DNA of 11,303 nt, taken from contig CAYGAG010000050.1 in assembly GCA_964347765.1 (NCBI GenBank), forward strand, positions 1-11,303. Direction: 5' to 3'. This document shows, in pieces, positions 5,788 to 11,303 of the stretch (position 1 is the first letter of the stretch; each line of letters starts with the position of its first letter). The notes beneath the pieces are model-generated. The model saw only the letters and a program-made list of their open reading frames with translations. It was not told the DNA's origin and did no database searches. The DNA is from CAYGAG01 sp964347765. Its GTDB lineage: Archaea > Thermoproteota > Bathyarchaeia > Bathyarchaeales > Bathycorpusculaceae. Made by a program: the position numbers and the translations under genes.

Positions 5788-6726
5788 ATGAGCAAAAAAG
5801 AGGGCAAGGTTGGTCAACGTCTTCTTGACAGATGCCCTGAATGTGGCAGTACGAATCTTATTCATGATTATGATACTGGCGAAACAATCTGCGGCGATTG
5901 TGGTCTAGTTTTACATGAACAGATGATGGATAAGGGTCCCGAGTGGCGAGCCTTCACTCAGGAGGAAAAAGCATCGAGAAGCCGCGTTGGAGTGCCAACA
6001 TCATATTCTGTTCACGACAAGGGCTTGTCAACGGCCATAAGTCAGATAAACCGAGATGCCTTTGGAAGAAAGCTACCTCTACGCACACGTCTACAGATGT
6101 GGCGACTCAGAAAATGGCAGATACGCTCTAGAGTCCACTCCTCCATCGACAGAAATCTAGCTCAAGCCATGGCTGAGCTTGACCGACTCTCAGATAAGGT
6201 TTACATTCCTCCACCAATCAAAGAGAAGGCTGCGGTCATCTACCGCAAGGCTTTGGACAAAGGACTAGTTCGAGGCAGATCCATTGCAGCCATCGCAGCA
6301 GCTTCCCTTTATGCAGCATGCCGAAGAAGCGAAACAGCTAGAACCCTAAGGGAGGTCGCAGAGGCAAGCCTAGTAGAGAAGAAGGATGTTGCCCGCTGTT
6401 ATCGACTCTTGCTACGTGAGCTTGACATTCAAATGCCAATCGCTGACCCTCTTACATACGTTTCAAAGATCGCGGAGAGAACTGGAATTTCCGGCAATAC
6501 TCAAGGGCTAGCAATTGAGATTCTTCGCCAAGCAAAGAAAAAAAGAGCTGCCTCAGGCAAGGATCCAATGGGTTTAGCTGCAGCAGCACTATACATTGCG
6601 TGCCTCAAGAACGATGAGAAGAAGACACAGAAAGACATCGCCGAAGCCGCAGGCGTTACTGAAGTCACAGTCAGAAATCGGTACAAAACATTGAAAAGAC
6701 AACTAAAGCTGGAGATTCCGGACTAG
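5788..6726 (+). CDS. tfb: Transcription initiation factor B (archaeal TFIIB)
   Basis: 312 residues. TFB binds the TBP-promoter complex and recruits archaeal RNA polymerase. The N-terminal zinc ribbon has C16, C19, C35 and C38 (CPECG...CGDCG). The B-reader/linker segment follows (PEWRAFTQEE from 51, RVGVPTSYSVHDKGL at 66-80). Two cyclin-fold repeats occupy about 117-206 and 214-307; the second ends with the helix-turn-helix (TQKDIAEAAGVTEVTVRNRYK, 280-300) that reads the BRE. The length is normal for archaeal TFB and all landmarks are intact. The ATG at 5788 has a GGGGAG ribosome binding site. Whether this genome carries other TFB paralogues cannot be seen here. Confidence 0.97.
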   Translation: MSKKEGKVGQRLLDRCPECGSTNLIHDYDTGETICGDCGLVLHEQMMDKGPEWRAFTQEEKASRSRVGVPTSYSVHDKGLSTAISQINRDAFGRKLPLRTRLQMWRLRKWQIRSRVHSSIDRNLAQAMAELDRLSDKVYIPPPIKEKAAVIYRKALDKGLVRGRSIAAIAAASLYAACRRSETARTLREVAEASLVEKKDVARCYRLLLRELDIQMPIADPLTYVSKIAERTGISGNTQGLAIEILRQAKKKRAASGKDPMGLAAAALYIACLKNDEKKTQKDIAEAAGVTEVTVRNRYKTLKRQLKLEIPD

Positions 6727-6737
6727 CAGCGGCAGTA

Positions 6738-6941
6738 TCAGGTTTCTTCGCATTCCATTTCCATAACAATGGGGCCGACATACCCGCACTCTTTGCACAC
6801 ATATTTCTTAGGTGTCAGCCAGTAATCAAATCTGCTGGATAAAGTAAGTTTTGAGCTCCCACATATTGGGCAGTATATTTTGCTTGGTCTATGGTAGCTT
6901 AGTGTCTTCAAAACTTCTTTCATATCCTGCAGCAATTTCAT
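6738..6941 (-). CDS. Small zinc-ribbon protein
   Basis: 67 residues from the ATG at 6941; an upstream in-frame TTG at 6977 would overlap the aIF1 gene and is less likely. GTGAG lies just before the ATG. The protein has an N-terminal helix (MKLLQDMKEVLKTLSYH) and one zinc ribbon, CPICG (C24, C27) and CKECG (C49, C52), with an aromatic strand pattern between (RFDYWL...KKYVC). It follows aIF1 by 22 bases on the same strand, so the two are probably one operon. The fold suggests nucleic-acid or protein binding in transcription or translation. I do not recognise a named family. Confidence 0.78.
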   Translation of the reverse strand: MKLLQDMKEVLKTLSYHRPSKIYCPICGSSKLTLSSRFDYWLTPKKYVCKECGYVGPIVMEMECEET

Positions 6942-6963
6942 GAAGCTCACATTGACTATGTGA

Positions 6964-7272
6964 CTATTGAACCTCAATGTTCTCTTCAGGATAACCTCTC
7001 ATTATCAGAAATTGGCGAACCCTATCACGGTGGTCTCCTTGAAGCATCACTTGTCCGTTCTTTGCGGTTCCCCCACAGGCACAGACGTTCTTCAGTTTCT
7101 GGGCCAAGCCTGGCAGATCCGTGTCCTTGTCGTCTAATCCATCGACTATTGTTGATGTCCTCCCCCATTTCCTCGTTTCGAGCCGTATACGAATCCTTTG
7201 CTGCTCCTTTCCGATCTCGCCACAAACACACAAATCTTTGGGAAGTCCGCATATTGGGCAAATGTCAGCCAT
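6964..7272 (-). CDS. Translation initiation factor aIF1 (SUI1 family)
   Basis: 102 residues. aIF1 binds the small ribosomal subunit near the P site and keeps start-codon selection accurate. An N-terminal knuckle, CPICGLPKDLCVCGE (C5, C8, C15, C17), precedes the SUI1 domain: IRIRLETRKWGRTSTIVDGLD (27-47), LAQKLKNVCACGGTAKNG (56-73), then the QGDHRDRVRQFLIMRGYPEENIEV end, all as in archaeal aIF1. The ATG at 7272 is a good start. CTTATATAG (7310-7302) is a clear TATA box giving a start near 7280, so the leader is very short. It is followed by the zinc-ribbon gene. Confidence 0.95.
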   Translation of the reverse strand: MADICPICGLPKDLCVCGEIGKEQQRIRIRLETRKWGRTSTIVDGLDDKDTDLPGLAQKLKNVCACGGTAKNGQVMLQGDHRDRVRQFLIMRGYPEENIEVQ

Positions 7273-7301
7273 GATGCTCAGCCATTACAATTAGGGTCGG
7301 G

Positions 7302-7310
7302 CTATATAAG
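7302..7310 (-). promoter_or_regulatory. TATA box of the aIF1 operon
   Basis: CTTATATAG on the minus strand lies about 34 bases before the aIF1 start codon, the right distance for a transcript with a leader of under 10 bases. A second ATGGCTGA at 7285, out of frame with the gene, would lie upstream of the predicted transcript start. Confidence 0.5.
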
Positions 7311-7372
7311 ATTTTCAAATCCACTATCCATACTCTGAAACCTGTACACGCATGCTCAAGGGTATGAGAAAG

Positions 7373-7380
7373 CTTTAATG
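7373..7380 (+). promoter_or_regulatory. TATA-like element of the dehydrogenase gene
   Basis: CTTTAATG is centred about 27 bases before the ATG at 7404, which fits a leaderless transcript. No ribosome binding site is visible before that ATG, which agrees. Confidence 0.4.
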
Positions 7381-7403
7381 GGATTAACTCGATCTCTACG
7401 ACT

Positions 7404-8549
7404 ATGAAAGTGCTTGTTCTGGGTTGTGGACGTATAGGTTCAGTTGCCGCTGAAGATTTGGCCAAGAGTAGGACCATGGATAGCATCGTAGTCGCTGACA
7501 AGAATGGAAAAGAAGCTGAAGATGTTGTTCACAGAATAGGAGAGAACAATCTTTCATGGATGCAATTGGACGCAACAGACCACAACACGCTGATTGACGC
7601 TCTAGAAGATTTCGACTTGGTCATGGGGTTCCTACCAGGAAAGCTGGGCTATCCTCTGACTAGGGCATGTATCAGAGCTGGAACGGATCTAGTAGATGTC
7701 TCATACATGTCACAGAATCCTCTTTCAATGAATAAGGAAGCTGTTCACGCCAGCACTAGAATCGTGCCAGACTGCGGCTTAGCCCCCGGTATCAGCAACA
7801 TTCTAGTTGGACACGTAACAGAAAGACTGGATAGCGTGTCAACAGTTCACATCATGGTTGGCGGCCTTCCAGAAAGACCGACACCACCATTGGATTACAT
7901 TATTACTTGGTCACCTGATAACCTAATTGAAGAATATGTGAGAAAAGCCAAGGTAATCCAAGAAGGTGAAATAGTGGAGGTGGAAGCATTAACCGGACTG
8001 GAAGAAGTCGAGTTTCCAGACATTGGGACACTCGAAGCGTTCTACACGGACGGACTTAGGACTTTGCCATATACTATCAGAAACATAAATAACATGTGGG
8101 AGAAGACGCTCAGATATCCTGGACACGCAAAGAAGATTGAACTACTGAGGACTTTGGGGTTCTTTGATGAAGAACCAATAGATTTGGGTGAAACAAGCAT
8201 ATCTCCGAGGAGTATTACGGCCAGACTCTTCACACGGAAGCTTTGCCGACGTGAAGTGAACGACATCGTGGCGATGAAGATCAAGGTTCTTGGGGTGGAA
8301 GACAACATCCAAGTGAGCTATACGTTTCGTTTGTTGGACAGATATGATAAGAGTGCAGGAGTGACTGCTATGGCTCGGACTACAGCTTATCCAGCATCTA
8401 TTGTAGCACAGATGATCCTGAAAGGGACCGTAGAGCAAACAGGAGTGATTCCTCCTGAAAGATTAGGCATGGATGAACAGCTTCACAAAATGTTCATGTA
8501 TGAGCTCGAGAGAAGGGGAATAATGATAGACCAGAAAGTCTCACGGTAG
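7404..8549 (+). CDS. Saccharopine dehydrogenase family, L-lysine 6-dehydrogenase-like oxidoreductase
   Basis: 381 residues. The Rossmann dinucleotide site is GCGRIG (7-12) after the first beta strand, with VADK at the end of strand two. The rest follows the saccharopine dehydrogenase fold. Several blocks match what I recall of bacterial L-lysine 6-dehydrogenase: PDCGLAPGISNILVGH, VGGLPERPTPPLDY, IGTLEAFYTDGLRTLP and KTLRYPGHAKKIELL. That enzyme oxidises lysine to allysine (cyclising to piperideine-6-carboxylate) with NAD. Related enzymes act on saccharopine or carboxynorspermidine, so the exact substrate is uncertain. The gene appears monocistronic, with a leaderless-type promoter. It converges with the small minus-strand gene, the two stops being one base apart. 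Confidence 0.82.
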   Translation: MKVLVLGCGRIGSVAAEDLAKSRTMDSIVVADKNGKEAEDVVHRIGENNLSWMQLDATDHNTLIDALEDFDLVMGFLPGKLGYPLTRACIRAGTDLVDVSYMSQNPLSMNKEAVHASTRIVPDCGLAPGISNILVGHVTERLDSVSTVHIMVGGLPERPTPPLDYIITWSPDNLIEEYVRKAKVIQEGEIVEVEALTGLEEVEFPDIGTLEAFYTDGLRTLPYTIRNINNMWEKTLRYPGHAKKIELLRTLGFFDEEPIDLGETSISPRSITARLFTRKLCRREVNDIVAMKIKVLGVEDNIQVSYTFRLLDRYDKSAGVTAMARTTAYPASIVAQMILKGTVEQTGVIPPERLGMDEQLHKMFMYELERRGIMIDQKVSR

Positions 8550-8550
8550 G

Positions 8551-8709
8551 TTATGTCACCGACTTCATTCTGTGCAGTTCTTCTTTCAACCTGTACTCTG
8601 TCTGTATGAGGATTGCCTTCTTTCTGTGCACCGTCTCGCTGATTTTCCCAGTTTTCAATTCCTCGAGTCGAAGGAGTTCTTCTCCTATTTCTGCCATTCT
8701 CGGACTCAA
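8551..8709 (-). CDS. Small helical protein of unknown function (48-52 aa)
   Basis: A short frame fills the gap between two large genes. It starts at TTG 8709 (with GGAGAT six bases before it) or at ATG 8697, and ends with TAA at 8551. The product is charged, Glu/Lys/Leu-rich and almost certainly helical, possibly coiled coil (MAEIGEELLRLEELKTGKIS at the ATG start, QTEYRLKEELHRM near the end). A TATA-like ATATAAAG about 30 bases upstream of the TTG supports transcription. Composition and packing argue for a real gene. I recognise no family. Confidence 0.6.
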   Translation of the reverse strand: MSPRMAEIGEELLRLEELKTGKISETVHRKKAILIQTEYRLKEELHRMKSVT

Positions 8710-8733
8710 CTGATCTCCAAAGAATAGGCTCTA

Positions 8734-8743
8734 TCTTTATATG
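8734..8743. promoter_or_regulatory. Shared TATA-like element, ribonucleotide reductase and small gene
   Basis: TCTTTATATG lies 30-40 bases from both divergent starts: about 35 before the ribonucleotide reductase ATG (8773) and about 30 before the TTG of the small minus-strand gene. It could drive one or both. Confidence 0.4.
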
Positions 8744-8772
8744 ACATCGTGATAAAACTCGATTGGTCGATT

Positions 8773-10866
8773 ATGCCTATCACCAAAATAAGAAAGAGAG
8801 ACGGCAGGATCGTCGACTTTGATTCAACGAGAATCAGGGATGCTATTCATAAGGCGTTTATTGCGGTTGAACTGGAGAACGGAGTAAAAGCGGAAGGCGT
8901 AACAGTACAAGTCATCAGAATTTTGAAAGAGAGATTTGAGGAGGAAATCCCTTCAGTTGAAGATGTTCAGGACTTGGTTGTAAGAGTTCTCAAGAACAAA
9001 GGTTGTAGAAAAGTTGCAGAGGAGTATCAGGCCTACAGAAAGAAGAAGGAGGAGATACGTAAGTTAAGAGGGAGATTTGGTATTGCAGAGCCTAAGCTGA
9101 CAGTCAATTCTCTGCAGGTTTTGAAGAAAAGATATCTTCTGAGAGATGAAGAGGGCGAAATCAGAGAAAGCCCTACTGAGGTGTTTATAAGAGTCGCAAA
9201 AGCTGTTGCGAAGATTGATAAAGAGTACGGCAGCAATCCAAAAAGGACTGAGAAGATTTTCCATGGAATGATGTCAAGGCTTGAATTCTTGCCTAACTCC
9301 CCGACGCTTTTCAATGCGGGGACAGAACTTGGGCAGTTATCTGCGTGTTTTGTACTGCCAGTATACGATTCGTTGGAGAGCATTTTCACGGCAGTGAAGA
9401 ATATGGCTTTGATAGAGAAGAGTGGAGGTGGCGTGGGTTTCGATTTCTCAAAGCTGAGACCGAAGGGGGACATAGTTAAGTCGACAAAAGGCGTGGCCTC
9501 TGGACCCATAAGCTTCATGCGCGTATTCGATGCTGCTACAGAGGTTATAAAAGCCGGGGGAAGAAGGAGGGGCGCTATGATGGGTTTGTTGAGAGTTGAT
9601 CATCCCGACATATCAGATTTCATAACTTCCAAACAGAAGATAGGCGTTCTTTCGAACTTCAACATTTCAGTAGGTGTTACCGATGATTTCATGGAAAAGC
9701 TTGAGGGAGATGATGAATTCTGGTTAATCAATCCTAGAAACTGTGAAGAGACTGAGAAGGTCCAGACCAGAAAAATCTGGAGCTCGATGGCGGAGTCGGC
9801 TTGGAGGAGTGGAGATCCAGGGGTTGTTTTCCTTGATGAGATTAACAGGCATAATCAGATTCCACACGCTGGCAGGATAGAAGCTACTAATCCTTGTGGA
9901 GAGCAGCCTCTACTTCCATATGAGTCCTGCAATTTAGGTTCCATAAATCTCTCGAGAATGGTTCAAGAAGGGCAGATATACTGGCAGAAACTGAGAGTGA
10001 CCGTGAGAAATGCTGTTCACTTTCTTGACAATGTTATAGATGCAAATCGTTTTCCTTTGAAAGAAATAGAAGAGATGACCAAGGCCAATCGAAAAATCGG
10101 ACTGGGCGTGATGGGTTTTGCAGACATGCTCATAAAGCTTGGAATTCCATATGATTCTGAAAGTGCTTCGAAACTTGCTGAGGAATTGATGAAGTTCATC
10201 ACTGAAGAGGCTCGGCGGAAATCTGTGGAGCTTGCCGAGACAAGAGGCTCATTTCCAAATTTTGACAAGAGTCTGTGGAAGGATAAATATGATAGCGTGA
10301 GAAACGCAACGACAACGACGATTGCGCCTACAGGAAGCATAAGCATCATAGCAGGTTGTTCATCTGGTATCGAACCATTGTTTGCAATCGCGTTTATGAG
10401 AAATGTCTTAGAAGGAACCAGGCTCTTTGAGACCAATACGTTATTTGAGATGATGGCTAAGGCACAGGGCTTCTATAGCGCAGAACTCCTTGAGGAGATA
10501 GCTTCAACGGGCTCAGCTCAGGGAGTTATTGGAGTGCCCGAACACGTTAGGAGAATTTTCGTTACAGCGCTGGATATCAGCCCGGAGTGGCATGTAAAAA
10601 TGCAAGCCTCCTTCCAGAAGTACACAGATAATGCAGTTTCAAAGACTGTGAACCTTCCGAGAACCAGTACTGTTGAGGATGTGAAGAAGGTGTTCTGCCT
10701 TGCTTATAAGATGAAATGCAAGGGAATAACCATTTACAGGTATGGAAGCAAACCAGAACAGGTTCTAAACATAGGCGAAATAAAAACTGAAAGGAAGAGA
10801 TTCATCTCGGTGGATTCAGAATATGCGGGTGGCTGCCCAACAAAAACCTGTCCATTTCCCGATTGA
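8773..10866 (+). CDS. nrdJ: Class II (adenosylcobalamin-dependent) ribonucleotide reductase
   Basis: 697 residues from the ATG at 8773. The protein then opens with the ATP-cone motif ITKIRKRDGRIVDFD, and the start lies sensibly behind the TATA box; an in-frame GTG at 8749 would add 8 residues. The enzyme reduces ribonucleotides to deoxyribonucleotides using vitamin B12. An ATP cone (about 2-95) for allosteric control precedes the reductase barrel. The thiyl-radical cysteine is C375 in NPCGEQ, with N373 and E377. The reducing pair is C192 (LSACFVLP) and C386 (ESCNLGSINL), with the same 11-residue spacing from the radical Cys as in the Thermotoga enzyme. ATIAPTGSIS-type phosphate-binding residues lie near 515-523. 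The C-terminal CPTKTC (688-693) is the swinging thiol pair that thioredoxin or glutaredoxin recharges. No small subunit gene is present, as expected for class II. Confidence 0.93.
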   Translation: MPITKIRKRDGRIVDFDSTRIRDAIHKAFIAVELENGVKAEGVTVQVIRILKERFEEEIPSVEDVQDLVVRVLKNKGCRKVAEEYQAYRKKKEEIRKLRGRFGIAEPKLTVNSLQVLKKRYLLRDEEGEIRESPTEVFIRVAKAVAKIDKEYGSNPKRTEKIFHGMMSRLEFLPNSPTLFNAGTELGQLSACFVLPVYDSLESIFTAVKNMALIEKSGGGVGFDFSKLRPKGDIVKSTKGVASGPISFMRVFDAATEVIKAGGRRRGAMMGLLRVDHPDISDFITSKQKIGVLSNFNISVGVTDDFMEKLEGDDEFWLINPRNCEETEKVQTRKIWSSMAESAWRSGDPGVVFLDEINRHNQIPHAGRIEATNPCGEQPLLPYESCNLGSINLSRMVQEGQIYWQKLRVTVRNAVHFLDNVIDANRFPLKEIEEMTKANRKIGLGVMGFADMLIKLGIPYDSESASKLAEELMKFITEEARRKSVELAETRGSFPNFDKSLWKDKYDSVRNATTTTIAPTGSISIIAGCSSGIEPLFAIAFMRNVLEGTRLFETNTLFEMMAKAQGFYSAELLEEIASTGSAQGVIGVPEHVRRIFVTALDISPEWHVKMQASFQKYTDNAVSKTVNLPRTSTVEDVKKVFCLAYKMKCKGITIYRYGSKPEQVLNIGEIKTERKRFISVDSEYAGGCPTKTCPFPD

Positions 10867-10887
10867 ACCTAAAAATCATCACAAGAT

Positions 10888-11053
10888 TCAGCTCTTACAA
10901 GCCCACACTAGCTCTTTCGTTTGCTTTACGGTAAATCTCAGCCTTTTTCGATCTTTCCTACTCATGACGATTTCTATTCGGTTCTTGTCCTGTAGGATTT
11001 TGATGTCTTTGAGTGGGTCGCCGTTGACTACTCTAATATCCCCGCGCGCCCGT
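10888..11053 (-). pseudogene. C-terminal remnant of a metal-dependent amidohydrolase
   Basis: Reading right to left, the segment RGDIRVVNGDPLKDIKIL, followed by QDKNRIEIVM, matches the C-terminal end of imidazolonepropionase/dipeptidase-type amidohydrolases, usually ADLIVVDGDPL.DI..L then a VM.DGK end. Nothing of the catalytic barrel precedes it: upstream lies a hairpin and then the nicotinate phosphoribosyltransferase end in another frame. The usual DGD is changed to NGD, and the terminal VM.DGK is replaced by a basic tail ending at TGA 10888. The open frame can be extended to an ATG at 11115 only by overlapping the neighbouring gene and crossing the hairpin. I read this as a decayed gene end rather than a 75-residue protein. 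Confidence 0.6.
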
Positions 11054-11055
11054 CT

Positions 11056-11079
11056 AAAACATTGTTTCGAAAAACAATG
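11056..11079 (-). terminator. Hairpin with TTTT after the nicotinate phosphoribosyltransferase gene
   Basis: On the minus strand, just one base after the TAA at 11081, CATTGTTT and AAACAATG form a perfect 8-bp stem with a TTCG loop, followed directly by TTTT. This looks like an intrinsic-type terminator for the gene that ends at 11081. It lies exactly between that gene and the amidohydrolase remnant. Confidence 0.5.
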
Positions 11080-11080
11080 C

Positions 11081-11303
11081 TTACATTTCGAGTTTGAGGA
11101 TTTGGCGAAGTACATATTCGCGAATCTCTTTTGGTTCGTGAAGTTCGGCCACGATCTCTCCTTTTTTGATCAGAGGCTTTAACATAGCCTCAGTTTCGCT
11201 TCCGCACATCGGGCATTTAGGTTGGCGACGGTCAAAAGGCAAAACCAAATCGGTTAAACACTTCTTGCATCTCCATACTTCTTTTTTTCCTCCCATCTTC
11301 CCT
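11081..11303 (-). CDS. Nicotinate phosphoribosyltransferase, C-terminal part (runs off the window)
   Basis: The frame is open to the window edge, so only the last 73 or so codons are present. They hold a zinc-knuckle with four Cys (RCKKC and KCPMC) and the ending IREYVLRQILKLEM, with LIKKGEIVAEL between. This matches my recollection of the C-terminal domain of archaeal nicotinate phosphoribosyltransferase, which in the Thermoplasma enzyme carries such a zinc knuckle. The full enzyme makes nicotinate mononucleotide from nicotinate and PRPP in NAD salvage. An ATG at 11296 preceded by GGGAAG could instead start a 71-residue stand-alone protein, which I think less likely. It converges with the ribonucleotide reductase gene and ends at a terminator-like hairpin. 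Confidence 0.62.
   Translation of the reverse strand, partial: GKMGGKKEVWRCKKCLTDLVLPFDRRQPKCPMCGSETEAMLKPLIKKGEIVAELHEPKEIREYVLRQILKLEM

Noticed and set aside
5677..5865. 62-codon basic minus-strand frame over the TFB leader
   Set aside because: It overlaps the TFB zinc-ribbon coding region and promoter on the opposite strand, and its composition is typical of an antisense reading.
9033..9518. 161-codon minus-strand frame
   Set aside because: It lies wholly antisense within the ribonucleotide reductase gene, whose catalytic motifs are intact. It is a codon-bias shadow.
11116..11125. Palindrome ATTCGCGAAT
   Set aside because: It lies inside the phosphoribosyltransferase coding end, where codons for conserved residues explain it. 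No second copy was seen.

Overview
The window is archaeal chromosomal DNA. Evidence: a full-length transcription factor B (zinc ribbon plus two cyclin repeats), an aIF1/SUI1 translation factor, an archaeal-type zinc-knuckle nicotinate phosphoribosyltransferase end, a tRNA-Gln with the A1-U72 pair typical of archaea, a crenarchaeal-looking 23S rRNA 3' end without an adjacent 5S gene, and TATA-box-like elements 25-30 bases before several starts. GC is moderate. My best guess is a Bathyarchaeia/TACK-group archaeon; this placement is inference.

Layout. 1-75 is the 3' end of a 23S rRNA gene, followed by a hairpin/T-tract. 287-3566 holds the most interesting block: a minus-strand radical SAM/SPASM enzyme with an N-terminal PqqD-like domain (431-1783) and, divergently, a membrane M50 zinc protease that also has an N-terminal PqqD-like domain (2122-3423). 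Several very small open frames sit between and beside them. This has the architecture of a RiPP (ribosomally made, post-translationally modified peptide) maturation and processing locus: two leader-binding domains, one modifying enzyme, one protease and candidate precursor peptides. No transporter is seen.

3809-5577 holds a small PDCD5/TFAR19-like DNA-binding protein, tRNA-Gln(UUG) and a nucleotidyltransferase-fold protein, all on the minus strand. The tRNA starts 3 bases after the nucleotidyltransferase stop codon. 5788-6726 is TFB, divergent from the nucleotidyltransferase and with a long leader. 6738-7272 is a minus-strand pair, aIF1 then a small zinc-ribbon protein. 7404-8549 is a saccharopine/lysine-6-dehydrogenase-like enzyme. 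8551-8709 is a short minus-strand gene (48-52 aa). 8773-10866 is a class II (B12-dependent) ribonucleotide reductase. 10888-11053 is a decayed C-terminal scrap of an amidohydrolase, separated by a terminator-like hairpin from the C-terminal part of nicotinate phosphoribosyltransferase, which runs off the window.

The right two thirds is mainly housekeeping information processing and nucleotide, NAD and lysine metabolism. The left third is accessory in character and is where an undescribed peptide system is most likely.
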